Below, in pieces: positions 44,723 to 53,937 of a stretch of 64,000 nt of DNA. How positions within the stretch are numbered: the stretch's first letter is position 1; each line of letters opens with the position of its first letter. The position numbers and the translations under genes were made by a program. The stretch lies in NCBI GenBank assembly GCA_004554165.1, contig SFNQ01000012.1:1-64000 (forward strand), written 5' to 3'. A model generated the notes under the pieces. The model searched no databases, had not been told where the DNA came from, and saw only the letters and a list, made by a program, of their open reading frames with translations. The DNA is from Clostridiales bacterium (lineage in GTDB: Bacteria; Bacillota; Clostridia; Christensenellales; CAG-138).

Positions 44723-45379
44723 CTAAGGCCGCAGCAGCACGAGCAGCAATACCGCAAGGCCTGCGGCGGCAGCGGCCGCCATGCCGCGGACGCCCGGCTT
44801 TGTCACCCGAAAGCGCAGTACAAAGGCCGCGGACATGAGCAGCATCGCCCCTCCGTAAAGATAGGGCGCTTCTGTGTTCGCCATATTCTGTACGGTGGCC
44901 ATGAGCGGAAAAACCAGCGCGGCCGTCGTCACGGGCAGCCCCTCGTAGGCCGTACGCCTTTCCCCCGCGCCGGCCTGCATCGCATCCGCCGTCACATTGT
45001 AATAGGCAAGGCGGATCAGGGCGCACAGCGCGTAAACACAGAGCAGCGCCAGCCACGCCCCCCGCATGCCGAGCCGGTAGCCAATGGCCGCGGGGAGTAC
45101 GCCGAAGCTGATGAGATCCGCCAGTGAATCGATCTGGACGCCAAAGCGCTTTTCCTGCTCCGTGCGCCGGCGCGTGCGGGCGACCAGGCCGTCGAACAGG
45201 TCGCAGCCTCCCGCCAGCAGCAGACACAGCAGCGCGCACTTGTCTTTGCCGTCCACGGCTGCAAAAACGCCCAAAAGCCCCGCCGCTGCGCCCAGATAGG
45301 TCAGCGCCACCGTATAGTTGTAAAACCCTACCAGCGGCGTCTTATGCCTTTCCTTCATAATAGCTGCAATACCATGCAT
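44723..45379 (-). CDS. pssA: CDP-diacylglycerol-serine O-phosphatidyltransferase
   Basis: A 218-residue membrane enzyme that makes phosphatidylserine, the precursor of phosphatidylethanolamine. The CDP-alcohol phosphotransferase signature is CDLFDGLVARTRRRTEQEKRFGVQIDSLADL, quoted here as CDLFDGLVAR and GVQIDSLADL, with seven to eight helices and FGVLPA just after it as in PssA. The start is uncertain: 45379 has GCGAGG upstream, and 45358 (MKERHKTP) would suit the family length. Either start overlaps the epimerase gene, so it is the last gene of polysaccharide operon 2. Confidence 0.87.
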   Translation of the reverse strand: MHGIAAIMKERHKTPLVGFYNYTVALTYLGAAAGLLGVFAAVDGKDKCALLCLLLAGGCDLFDGLVARTRRRTEQEKRFGVQIDSLADLISFGVLPAAIGYRLGMRGAWLALLCVYALCALIRLAYYNVTADAMQAGAGERRTAYEGLPVTTAALVFPLMATVQNMANTEAPYLYGGAMLLMSAAFVLRFRVTKPGVRGMAAAAAAGLAVLLLVLLRP

Positions 45380-46337
45380 AAAACCTCGCCAATCCCTCCG
45401 TAAGCGTTGTATCCGGTGCAAAGCCGTAGTCATGCATCAGCGGCGCAACGTCCGCGCAGGTCTGATAGACATCGCCGGGCTGCATGGGCAGAAATTCCTT
45501 TTTCGCCTCGCGCCCGATCACCGCCTCCAGCGCCGCAATAAAGTCCAGGAGCTTTTCCGGGCGGTGATTGCCAATGTTGTAAAGCCGGTGCGGGCAGCCG
45601 CCTTCCGCCTTCGGCGGATCGAACAGCAGGCGCACGATGCCCTCCACCACATCGTCCACATAGGTAAAATCCCGGTACAGGTCGCCGCCGTTGAATACGC
45701 GGATCGGCTCCCCCGCAAGGATCTTCCTTGTGAAGGAAAAATAGGCCATGTCCGGCCGTCCCCAGGGGCCGTAGACCGTAAAAAAGCGCAGGCCCGTGGC
45801 CGGGATGCCGTACAGATGGCTGTAGCAGTAAGCCAGCAGCTCGTTGCTCTTCTTCGTGGCCGCGTACAGGCTGACCGGATGGTCCGCCGGGTCGTCCGTG
45901 GAAAAGGGCGTTTTCTCCTGATTGCCGTAGACCGAGGAGCTTGAGGCGTATACCAGGTGCTCCACCGGATGGCGGCGGCAGGCCTCCAGGACGTTGAAAA
46001 AACCCACCAGATTGGACGACACATAGCTCTGGGGGCACTCGATGCTGTAGCGCACGCCCGCCTGCGCGGCCAGATTCACCACCACCTCCGGCGCAGCCTG
46101 CGAAAACGCCTCCCCCAGCGCCGCCGCGTCCGCCAGGTCCGCCTGCACAAAGCGAAAGCCCGCCGCCTCCTGCAGCAGCGCCAGCCGGGCCCGCTTCAGC
46201 CCGGGGTCGTAATAATCGTTCAGGTTGTCCAGCCCCGTCACCTGACAGCCCATGTCGAGAAGCCGCCGCGCCAGATGAAAGCCGATAAAGCCCGCCGCGC
46301 CCGTGACCAGCACGCTGCGTTTGCTCTGCTCCGTCAT
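45342..46337 (-). CDS. NAD-dependent epimerase, probably UDP-glucuronate 4-epimerase
   Basis: A 331-residue short-chain dehydrogenase/reductase. The NAD-binding Rossmann motif is VTGAAGFIGFHLARRL, the substrate loop SSSSVYGNQ, and the catalytic Y-x3-K is YAATKKSNE. The LDNLNDYYDPGLKRARL segment and the length match UDP-glucuronate 4-epimerases (LpsL/CapI), which turn UDP-GlcA into UDP-GalA. It follows UDP-glucose dehydrogenase by 42 bp, so together they supply uronic acid donors to operon 2. Confidence 0.9.
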   Translation of the reverse strand: MTEQSKRSVLVTGAAGFIGFHLARRLLDMGCQVTGLDNLNDYYDPGLKRARLALLQEAAGFRFVQADLADAAALGEAFSQAAPEVVVNLAAQAGVRYSIECPQSYVSSNLVGFFNVLEACRRHPVEHLVYASSSSVYGNQEKTPFSTDDPADHPVSLYAATKKSNELLAYCYSHLYGIPATGLRFFTVYGPWGRPDMAYFSFTRKILAGEPIRVFNGGDLYRDFTYVDDVVEGIVRLLFDPPKAEGGCPHRLYNIGNHRPEKLLDFIAALEAVIGREAKKEFLPMQPGDVYQTCADVAPLMHDYGFAPDTTLTEGLARFYAWYCSYYEGKA

Positions 46338-46379
46338 TGTTCCGCCTTTCCGGGCCGGAAGGCCCCGTCAGTCCTCCGC

Positions 46380-47672
46380 TTACCTGCCGATGGAATAATA
46401 TTCAACGCCCGCCTGCTCCATGCTTTTCGGATCGAAAAGGTTCCGCCCGTCGTACACCAGCGGCGTTCGCATGGCCTCCCGGAAGGCGGCAGGCGCCAGC
46501 GCGCGGATCTCCGGCCACTCGGTAAAGATAAAGCAGGCGTTGGCGCCGGAAAGCGCAGCCGCCGCCGTATCCGCGTAGGCAAGCTCCGGGTAGCGTTTTT
46601 TGAAATGGTCCATGCCCACCGGGTCGTAGCAGACCAGCTCCGCGCCGGCCTCCAGCAGCAGCGGCACGTTGTAGAGGGAGGCCGCCTCCCGCAAGTCGTC
46701 CGTGCCCGCCTTGAAGGTCAGGCCCAGCACCGCAATCCGCAGGCCCCGGAAGGTGATGAGCCGCTTTTTCGCCTTCTCAAAGAGCCGCACGCGCTGCAGG
46801 TCGTTCACCTCCACGGCCGCATCCACCGTGCGGAGCTGGTAGCCGTGCTCCCGGGCGAGGTAGCGCAGGGCCTTCGTGTCCTTGGGAAAGCAGCTTCCGC
46901 CGTAACCCACGCCCGCGTTCAGGTGCTTCTCGCCGATGCGCGGGTCGTAGCGCATGCCCCGCGCCACGTCCTCCACGTCCGCGCCCACCAGCTCGCAGAG
47001 GTTTGCGATGTCGTTCATATAGGAAATTTTGAGCGCGAGAAAATCGTTGCTGGCATATTTTATCATCTCCGCGCTGCGGCGGCTGACCGAGACGATGGGC
47101 AGCTGAAAGGGTTCATACAGCTCCCGCAGCAGACGTTCTGCGGACGCGCTCTCCGTGCCGATGATGATGCGCGAGGCCTGCATCGTATCCCGCACAGCCG
47201 TACCCTGGGCAAGAAACTCCGGATTGCTTGCAACCTCCACTTTTACGTCTTTTACAAGAAAATCTTTGATGAATTGCTCCACTTTATCGTTTGTCCCCAC
47301 AGGAACAGTGGATTTTACAACCACAAGGCAGTCTCTCTCGACGGATTCCGCAATCTCCCGCGCCACGGCGGCGATGTAGGACAGGTCCGCAGAGCCGTCC
47401 GGCCGCTCGGGCGTCCCCACACCGATGAAGATGGCGTCCGCCGCCGCATAGGCCCCGCGGCAGTCCGTGGAAAAATGCAGCCGCCCTGCGGCAAGGTTGC
47501 GTTCGATGAGCTCCGAAAGCCCCGCCTCATAGATGGGCGAAACGCCCTTCCGGAGCAGCCCGATCTTCTCCGCATCCACATCCACGCAGGTCACGTCGTG
47601 CCCCACCTCGGCAAAGCACACGCCCGCCACAAGACCCACATAGCCCGTGCCGGCCACAGTCAGTTTCCTCAT
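46380..47672 (-). CDS. ugd: UDP-glucose 6-dehydrogenase
   Basis: A 430-residue enzyme that oxidises UDP-glucose to UDP-glucuronate with two NAD+. It shows the N-terminal Rossmann loop GTGYVGLVAGVCFAEVGHDV, VGTPERPDGSADL, VKSTVPVGTNDK and the catalytic Cys in GYGGSCFPKDTKAL; LGLTFKAGTDDLREA is the C-terminal domain marker. Length and motifs fit TuaD-type enzymes. RBS AGGAGGGAA. Its presence in the operon implies a polymer containing glucuronic and, via the epimerase, galacturonic acid. Confidence 0.95.
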   Translation of the reverse strand: MRKLTVAGTGYVGLVAGVCFAEVGHDVTCVDVDAEKIGLLRKGVSPIYEAGLSELIERNLAAGRLHFSTDCRGAYAAADAIFIGVGTPERPDGSADLSYIAAVAREIAESVERDCLVVVKSTVPVGTNDKVEQFIKDFLVKDVKVEVASNPEFLAQGTAVRDTMQASRIIIGTESASAERLLRELYEPFQLPIVSVSRRSAEMIKYASNDFLALKISYMNDIANLCELVGADVEDVARGMRYDPRIGEKHLNAGVGYGGSCFPKDTKALRYLAREHGYQLRTVDAAVEVNDLQRVRLFEKAKKRLITFRGLRIAVLGLTFKAGTDDLREAASLYNVPLLLEAGAELVCYDPVGMDHFKKRYPELAYADTAAAALSGANACFIFTEWPEIRALAPAAFREAMRTPLVYDGRNLFDPKSMEQAGVEYYSIGR

Positions 47673-47686
47673 TCGCGTTCCCTCCT

Positions 47687-48652
47687 CTAAAATCCCCGTC
47701 TTATCCGGATTTTCCGGTACAGCCGAATCAGGCCGGGGCAGTGTTTCATGAGCAGCATCCGCAGCTTGACCCGCGGCGTCAACGTCGAAAAGAGCTCCTG
47801 ATACTCCGGCTGCCGCAGCGTCCTGAAATCGCCCAGAAGCCGGTAGATCTGAAAGCGGTGGTAGGTTCTGGCCGTCTCCAGCGGCGCCCTGTATTGACCG
47901 CCCGTATACTCGTCGAAGCCGTCCAGCATGTCCAGCATGCTCTCATGCATGGCGATGGGCTTTGCAACATCGTCCATGAGCTGCGCCACGGACCAGGAGC
48001 CCGGCGCGTTGACGCGGTAGGCGCACATGGGCGCATGCAGCCAGTAGCTCCGGCCCGCGCTGGCAAGATAGAGCTGCAGCGGCGCGTCGCCCACCTTTGC
48101 GCGGTAGTAGAACTCGGGCAGCGTCCGAAGCAGCGCGGTTCTCGTCACGATAGAGGCCGTGGGGATGAACCCGCCGCCGCCGCGGATCAGGTCCTCCATG
48201 GGCATCTCGCAGTCCCGGTCGTAGGGCGCGATGCAGCCCGTCTCCTCCCCCGCGGCGTTCACGGTAAGCGCGCTTGTGACCACCAGCGCGCCGTCCGGGT
48301 TCCCGCGCAGCCAGTCCACCTGGCGCTGGAGCTTCGTCTCCTCCGTCCAGTAGTCGTCGCCCTCGCAGATGGCGACAAACTCGCTCTCGATCCGAGGGAA
48401 CATGAAGCGCGCCATGATCTTGTCGTCCTTGGAATACTGGTTCTCCTGCTGCAATATCAGGCGGAATTTCCCCGGGTAGCGGCGCTCATATTCCCGCAGA
48501 ATGTCCTGCGTGCCGTCGGTCGAGGCGTCGTCGTGGACAAAGATTTCAAAGGGGAACTCCGTTTTCTGCATGAGAAAGCTGTCCAGCGCCTGCCGGATAT
48601 AGGGCGCGTGGTTGTAGGTCAGGCAGCAGATGCTTACAAGCGGTTTTGTCAT
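47687..48652 (-). CDS. Glycosyltransferase family 2 protein
   Basis: A 321-residue GT-A enzyme: VSICCLTYNHAPYIRQALDSFL, HDDASTDGTQDILREY, and a metal-binding site in CEGDDYWTEETKLQRQVDWL. The latter motif is characteristic of the GT2 subgroup found in capsule loci. The ATG at 48652 overlaps the stop of the neighbouring GT2 as ATGA, which fixes the start. Sugar unknown; a uronic acid transferase is possible from the context. Confidence 0.93.
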   Translation of the reverse strand: MTKPLVSICCLTYNHAPYIRQALDSFLMQKTEFPFEIFVHDDASTDGTQDILREYERRYPGKFRLILQQENQYSKDDKIMARFMFPRIESEFVAICEGDDYWTEETKLQRQVDWLRGNPDGALVVTSALTVNAAGEETGCIAPYDRDCEMPMEDLIRGGGGFIPTASIVTRTALLRTLPEFYYRAKVGDAPLQLYLASAGRSYWLHAPMCAYRVNAPGSWSVAQLMDDVAKPIAMHESMLDMLDGFDEYTGGQYRAPLETARTYHRFQIYRLLGDFRTLRQPEYQELFSTLTPRVKLRMLLMKHCPGLIRLYRKIRIRRGF

Positions 48653-49701
48653 CCCTTCCTCCCAGATGCAAGGCGTAGTAATCGGTAGAGCAGTCCCGCG
48701 GCCCGCAGGCGGATGCAGCGGTACTGGATCCGCTGCCTGCGCGGCAGCCTTCGGAGCGCGGCCCTGCAGCGCGCTCTGTCCGCAGGGAGGTTCAAAAACC
48801 AGTCCCGGGCCAGCACCTGGCGTCGCGCCGCGGCGTCCTCCGCGCGGCGGAAAAAGCTCAGGCAGGCGTCGATGCGCGCGCACAGCATGCGGGCAAACAG
48901 CGCCGTCTGCCAGTCCTCGCCGTCCATGCCCCAGCGGGCCATATAGCGGCAAAGCTGCTCCATGACGCGGGCGTCGCACAGCCGCCGGTAGCGCAAATCG
49001 TCCAGCCGCCGCGTGAGGCTCCCCGGCGCGTTGCGGTAGAGATACAGCGGCGCGCTGCAATAGGCAATGCGCGAAGCCTCCGTCACCGGATACAGGGACA
49101 TCAGCAGGTCGTCGCCCATGGGGTTGTCCGAAAAGGCGGAATAGTCCGTATCGTCCGCCTGCATCAGCTGCCGCCGGATCGCCTTGAACCAGAGGTTGTT
49201 GAGCCGCCAGGAATCGATCAGCGCGCCATACACCGCGCGCTTGTCCGCGCCCTCGAACACACTGCCGTCCGGAAAGACGGGCGGCTCCGTAACGGGCGCC
49301 GCGCCCTCGTCAAAGGCCGCAAAGTTATAGATCAGCAGGTCCGCGCCCGTCTCCCGCAGCCGGGCGTCCACCACGGCAAGGCAGTCCCGCCGCAGCAGGT
49401 CGTCCGCGTCCGCAAAAAGCAGGTATTCCCCCCGCGCCCGGACAATGCCCTCCCGCCGGGCAAGAATCGGCCCCTGATTCGCCGTGTGCAGCGCGGCAAC
49501 GCGGCCGGGATGCTCTGCGGCGCAGCGGTCGATGACCGCGCCGCTTTCGTCCGTCGAGCCGTCGTCGATGAGCAGCAGCTCAAAGGGCGGCGCATCCTGC
49601 TGCAAAAGCAGGGAGTCCAGACAGGCGGGCAGATAGCGCGCGGCGTTGTACACCGGCACGATGACGGAAAAGCGCGGGCAGGCCCCGCTTTGCCCCGTCA
49701 T
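48649..49701 (-). CDS. Glycosyltransferase family 2 protein
   Basis: A 350-residue GT-A enzyme: FSVIVPVYNAARYLPACLDSLL, IDDGSTDESGA, GPILARREGIVRARGEYLLFADADDLL (DxD-type metal site). The C-terminal 60 residues are extremely Arg-rich (over 20 Arg), as in several proteins of this locus, and could form an amphipathic membrane-surface helix. It overlaps both neighbours by 4 bp. Confidence 0.92.
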   Translation of the reverse strand: MTGQSGACPRFSVIVPVYNAARYLPACLDSLLLQQDAPPFELLLIDDGSTDESGAVIDRCAAEHPGRVAALHTANQGPILARREGIVRARGEYLLFADADDLLRRDCLAVVDARLRETGADLLIYNFAAFDEGAAPVTEPPVFPDGSVFEGADKRAVYGALIDSWRLNNLWFKAIRRQLMQADDTDYSAFSDNPMGDDLLMSLYPVTEASRIAYCSAPLYLYRNAPGSLTRRLDDLRYRRLCDARVMEQLCRYMARWGMDGEDWQTALFARMLCARIDACLSFFRRAEDAAARRQVLARDWFLNLPADRARCRAALRRLPRRQRIQYRCIRLRAAGLLYRLLRLASGRKG

Positions 49702-51773
49702 ACGGCGGTGATGAGCGCGCCAAGCCGCTCGTCCCAGTCGTCGATATACTCCCCAAAGAAACCGGAATAATCATACAACGTCAGCTCGCCGCAATAAACG
49801 CCTTTTAGGGTTGCAAAAAAATCTACACGCAGGCAAGGCAGGTCGCCCGCAAGCGTCTCTGCAAGTTCGATCATATGCTCCGCCTCGTTCGGCCAGACGA
49901 TAGCGTCCTCTGAGGCGTCCCTACAAAACTCGGTACAGGGTATAATTCTCTTGTCTCGGTCAAAATACCAGTATTTCACATCGCTATTGCGATCCGTACA
50001 GACGTTAATCATCTTCATCTTGCCGTCGAAGCAGAAAAATTTGTAGTCCACAGGTGGGTTCCCCTCCACATCACCAATATATGCTTCCGCAATGATGCGC
50101 GGCGGCACCTTTTCATACTGCCGCTCCCGGCCGGTCAGATAATACTTCTTTTTGAGCCGCCGCTTCAAAAAGCGCTTCAGCTCCGGGAGATCCAGCTTCG
50201 ACTTGTCCGTTACCACGCGTACGCCGCCGGAATCGTGCGTGGTCTTGATGACAAAGCTGTCCGGCAGCGCGTCAAAATCGATCTCTTCCACGCTGTTCCA
50301 CACGCCGTACAGCGGCAGCAGGTATTCCGGGCCGATCTTTTCCGCAATGAAGTCCCTGGCGGCGTACTTGTCGCTCATGGTGGTGTAGATCTCCCGGCGG
50401 TCGTGGAGCTTGAGGTAGTTCAGCTTTTCGTTAAAGGTTTTGGGATGCTTGAAATCGGCCTTCTTGCCCAGGTTTGCCCGGTACAGGAGTTTGAGGTAGG
50501 GCTCGTCCGGCAAAAAGTTCAAAAGTCCCCGGTCGCCCAGCAGCATGAACACCCGGTAAGGGTTTTTCACATACTTCCAAAAATGTGTGCCGTCCTCCGC
50601 CTTCTGCCCCTGCAGGCGCAGAATCGCCATCAGCAGAGGGATCACGAACAGGTCCACGCGCTCATAGTACGTTACCGCCGCAACACCCAGCAGAACGAAC
50701 GTCAACAGCAGCGCCGTACCAAGCCGCACCGCGCCGGAGTCCGTGCCGTTTCGGAAGCCCCGAACCAGCAGCCCCGCCAGCGGGGCGTAGAACAGCAGCA
50801 GCGCCGGAATTCCGCCGGAAACCAGCAGCTCCACAAAATTGTTGTGCGCATAGGTGCCGTAGCCGGACACCACGGTGTAGCAGTCCAGCCCGTAGCCGGT
50901 CAGCGGTCGGGCGAGGAACAGGCGCAGGCCCTCCTGTATCATGCCGCTGCGCTCCACCATGGAGAGCTCCAGCTCCCCCGCCGAGGCAACGCCCAGCAGG
51001 GTTTTGACCGAATTCACCAGCCGTTCGCCCAGAACCCGATAGAGCTGAGGCACCGCAAAGAGCGCGATGCCGGCCGCCGCCGCCACCGCCAGCATTACGA
51101 GAAGATCCCGCCTGATGTGCTTGCGATCGCTCCAGAGCACATAGACGGCGGCAACGATGGCGGCGCCTAGCAGGCCCTTGCGGGAGCCGGTGAGCAGCAC
51201 GAGCGCAAAAAAGAGCGCCGTGGAGCAAAAGTAGCGCACGCGCTTGGTCTGCATCAGCAGGTGCAGACCCATGGCGCAGGCGGGCAGCAGGAAAGCGGCC
51301 ACGCCGTTGGGATTCACGCCCGCCAGCTGGCCAAAGCGGTAATGGATTATACTGGGGCCGGACAGGATGACCACGCAGACGCAGACCACAAGGCCCGAGA
51401 GCTGGTACAGATCAAAGCAGCGCCGGAGATCCTGCCGCTGCAAAAGATACTGGAACAGGCAGAAGAGAAACGCCAGGTTGACGCAGAGGGTCTTGACCAT
51501 GGCCATGGCCTGATCCCGGTCCGCCGCAAAGCCCAGCAGCACGCCCAGCAGCCCCCAGAGCGCCAGAAGGCCGTAAAACAGAAAAAAGCGGTCAAAATAC
51601 ACGCGCCGGTTGTCAAAAAAGAGCAGCACGGTGCAAACGCAGAACAGCGCCATCACAGCCTGCGCCACGGGCGTGTGCGCAAAGAGGAAATTGACCGTCA
51701 GATACAGAACAAACGCGATATCCGCCGCAAGGCGCAGCGCGCGCGTCCGCTTAGGCAGGGATGCTTCGTTCAA
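49698..51773 (-). CDS. Wzy-like O-antigen polymerase/ligase fused to a TupA-type ATP-grasp domain
   Basis: A 691-residue two-part protein. Residues 1 to about 390 form a membrane domain with ten to twelve helices. They contain the O-antigen ligase/polymerase pattern: FGQLAGVNPNGVAAFLLPA, LTGSRKGLLGA, RPLTGYGLDCY and TYAHNNFVELLVSGGI. From about residue 395 a complete TupA-like ATP-grasp domain follows: KNPYRVFMLLGDRGLLNFLPD, HPKTFNEKLNYLKLHDR, VIKTTHDSGGVRVV, VDYKFFCFDGKMK and CLRVDFFATLKGVYCGELTLYDYSGFFGEY. TupA takes part in teichuronopeptide synthesis in alkaliphilic Bacillus. I infer a polymerase with linked decoration. The start is probably TTG at 51773, with GGAGAACG upstream; ATG 51857 is an alternative. 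It overlaps both neighbours. Confidence 0.88.
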   Translation of the reverse strand: MNEASLPKRTRALRLAADIAFVLYLTVNFLFAHTPVAQAVMALFCVCTVLLFFDNRRVYFDRFFLFYGLLALWGLLGVLLGFAADRDQAMAMVKTLCVNLAFLFCLFQYLLQRQDLRRCFDLYQLSGLVVCVCVVILSGPSIIHYRFGQLAGVNPNGVAAFLLPACAMGLHLLMQTKRVRYFCSTALFFALVLLTGSRKGLLGAAIVAAVYVLWSDRKHIRRDLLVMLAVAAAAGIALFAVPQLYRVLGERLVNSVKTLLGVASAGELELSMVERSGMIQEGLRLFLARPLTGYGLDCYTVVSGYGTYAHNNFVELLVSGGIPALLLFYAPLAGLLVRGFRNGTDSGAVRLGTALLLTFVLLGVAAVTYYERVDLFVIPLLMAILRLQGQKAEDGTHFWKYVKNPYRVFMLLGDRGLLNFLPDEPYLKLLYRANLGKKADFKHPKTFNEKLNYLKLHDRREIYTTMSDKYAARDFIAEKIGPEYLLPLYGVWNSVEEIDFDALPDSFVIKTTHDSGGVRVVTDKSKLDLPELKRFLKRRLKKKYYLTGRERQYEKVPPRIIAEAYIGDVEGNPPVDYKFFCFDGKMKMINVCTDRNSDVKYWYFDRDKRIIPCTEFCRDASEDAIVWPNEAEHMIELAETLAGDLPCLRVDFFATLKGVYCGELTLYDYSGFFGEYIDDWDERLGALITAV

Positions 51774-53937
51774 GATACGTTCTCCATTTCTCCGCCACGA
51801 CGTCCGCGTCAAGGCGGGTTCTGATCCCAAGCGCGGCGTCCCCCAGCCGCGCGGCAAGTCCGGGTTCTTCCGCAGCCCGAAGCATGGCCTGCGCCAGCGC
51901 CGCGGAGTCGCCCACGGGGGTGAGCAGGCCGTTCTCTCCGTCCGAAATCAGCGCCGCCGGGCCGCCCGCAGGGCAGTCCGTTGCGATGCAGCAAAGGCCC
52001 ATGGCCATGGCTTCAATGAGCGCGTTGGGCATGCCCTCAAAGTCCGAGGACAGCACAAACATTCCCCCGTTTTTCATCCGCTCCAGCACGTCGCCGCTTG
52101 CCCCGGGCAGGCTGACCGCGCCCGCCGGCAGTTCCGCCGCCAGCCGTTCCAGCGCAGCCCGCTCCTCTCCCTCGCCATGGATAACCAGCGTCCAGTCCGG
52201 GTGCGCTTTGTAAAAGTCCCGGAAAGCCGCCAGCAGCAGCGGCAGGTTTTTCTGCGGGGACAGACGCGCGGCCGTGACCACCGTCTTTTCCCTCGCACCC
52301 CCACAGGGCTCCGGTACGCGGGACAGGTCCAGCGGGTTGTCCAGCACGATCCCCCGCCGCCGGATGCGGGGCGAAAAATAGGCCGCCTGTTGCTCCGTCT
52401 GGAAAATAAAGCCCCGGGCAAAGGGATAGACAAGCCGGCGAAGCAGGCGCTTCAGGCGGCTTTCCGGGTGCCGCTCCGGGTCGTTCCGCTCGGATACAAC
52501 CACCGGCACGCCGCTGCCCAGCAAAAACAGCACGGTCCAGACGTTGACCTTCTCCGGCATGGCAAGCACCACGTCCGGCCTTTCCCGCCGCACAAGCCGG
52601 CGCAGCGCGCCGTACACCCTCGGAATATCCCTGCTGCGGCAGGCCGCTCCCTCCGACAGCGGAACGAGACGCACCCCTTCCTCCAGCGGGAAAAAGCTCT
52701 CGTGGCGGTACTCCGTCAGCACGGCACAGTCCACACCCGCGGCGGCAAAGCGGTTGGCAAGCTGGGCGATCACCCGTTCGCAGCCGCCGCCCGCCATGTT
52801 ATGCGTCATGAGGAACAGCTTTCTGAGCCTGGGGCCGTCCGGACGCCCGCACTCGGCAGCCCGCCGATAGAAGTCCAGCAGATGGGCCGCCGCATCCGTC
52901 CGTTCAAAGCCCGCCCGCCGCACAGTCTCCGCGGCACCGGCGCGCGCAGCGTCGGAAGCCGGCGCGGTTTCGCGCAGAGCCCGCGTCCAGTCCTCCGGCT
53001 TGAGCGGCAAAAAGCGTACATTTTCTCCAATGGCTGCATCCGTCGTCACCGTGTCCGCCACAAAGCAGGGCAGGCCCGCGCACTGGGCCTCCACCAGGGC
53101 GATGGGAAAGCCCTCGTGCAGCGAGGGCAGCAAAAACCCGTCCGCCGCGGACAGCAGCGCGGGCATATCCGCCCTGCGCCCCAGAAATTGCACCGCGCCG
53201 GACAGCCCCAGCGCCGCCGCCCTCTGGCGCACGGCCTCCATCAGCGGCCCGTCGCCCGCAAGCAGCAGGCGCAGCGAGGCATCTTCCCGGTATGCGGCCA
53301 AAAAGGGCTCCAGCAGGAAAGCCTGATTCTTCTGCTCGTTGAAGCTGCCCGCGTGCAGCAGCGCCCGGCAGTTTGAAAGGCCCAGTTCCTCCCGCAGGCG
53401 CTTTCGCGCTTGCGCGTCAAAGGCAAAGGACGCCGTATCCACGCCGTTGTTCAGCACGGTGAAGGGCTTTTCTCCGAAGAGGAAGCGCCCGGCAGCCTGC
53501 CCGCAGGCCGCGGCGCCGGTATAGCTCCGGTCAAAAAAGGGCCTGAGCAGCCTGTGCAGCAGCTTCTGCCTGCAGGCGGTGTTGTGCGCATGGGGAATCC
53601 GCGCCGCCGCGCCGCCGCGCTTTGCGGCAAGCATTTCGGCAAGCAGGGTGCAGCTGTTGCCATGGGCGTGTACGACGTCGTATTGTCCCTCGCGGATGAT
53701 TCCCGACAGCGCGCGGACGTAGGCGATGGGATTCCGGTTTCGCATGGGCAGCACAAACACCCGCCCGCCGCAGGCCGAAGCCCGCGCGGCAAGCGCCGCC
53801 TCCGGCGCGTTGATCGCCACCACGTCGCAGTGCGCGGCGCCGCCCAAGGCCTCCATGGCGGAGAGCACATAGGCGGTGATACCGTTGCCCGCAAAGCGCG
53901 TCGTCACGATTTCCAGAATGCGCAGCTGCCCGCTCAT
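51751..53937 (-). CDS. Tandem fusion of two GT4 glycosyltransferases
   Basis: A 728-residue protein with two complete GT-B enzymes. Unit 1 (1 to about 365) opens LRILEIVTTRFAGNGITAYVLSAM and has HAHGNSCTLLAEM, HAGSFNEQKNQAFLLEPF and E-x7-E in PSLHEGFPIALVEAQCAG. Unit 2 (from about 375) opens LRKLFLMTHNMAGGGCERVIAQLAN and has TAARLSPQKNLPLLLAAF, IHGEGEERAALE and E-x7-E in SDFEGMPNALIEAMAMG. Both E-x7-E motifs and donor sites look intact, so it may add two successive sugars. The start MSGQLRIL at 53937 overlaps the previous stop as ATGA. Confidence 0.93.
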   Translation of the reverse strand: MSGQLRILEIVTTRFAGNGITAYVLSAMEALGGAAHCDVVAINAPEAALAARASACGGRVFVLPMRNRNPIAYVRALSGIIREGQYDVVHAHGNSCTLLAEMLAAKRGGAAARIPHAHNTACRQKLLHRLLRPFFDRSYTGAAACGQAAGRFLFGEKPFTVLNNGVDTASFAFDAQARKRLREELGLSNCRALLHAGSFNEQKNQAFLLEPFLAAYREDASLRLLLAGDGPLMEAVRQRAAALGLSGAVQFLGRRADMPALLSAADGFLLPSLHEGFPIALVEAQCAGLPCFVADTVTTDAAIGENVRFLPLKPEDWTRALRETAPASDAARAGAAETVRRAGFERTDAAAHLLDFYRRAAECGRPDGPRLRKLFLMTHNMAGGGCERVIAQLANRFAAAGVDCAVLTEYRHESFFPLEEGVRLVPLSEGAACRSRDIPRVYGALRRLVRRERPDVVLAMPEKVNVWTVLFLLGSGVPVVVSERNDPERHPESRLKRLLRRLVYPFARGFIFQTEQQAAYFSPRIRRRGIVLDNPLDLSRVPEPCGGAREKTVVTAARLSPQKNLPLLLAAFRDFYKAHPDWTLVIHGEGEERAALERLAAELPAGAVSLPGASGDVLERMKNGGMFVLSSDFEGMPNALIEAMAMGLCCIATDCPAGGPAALISDGENGLLTPVGDSAALAQAMLRAAEEPGLAARLGDAALGIRTRLDADVVAEKWRTYLERSIPA

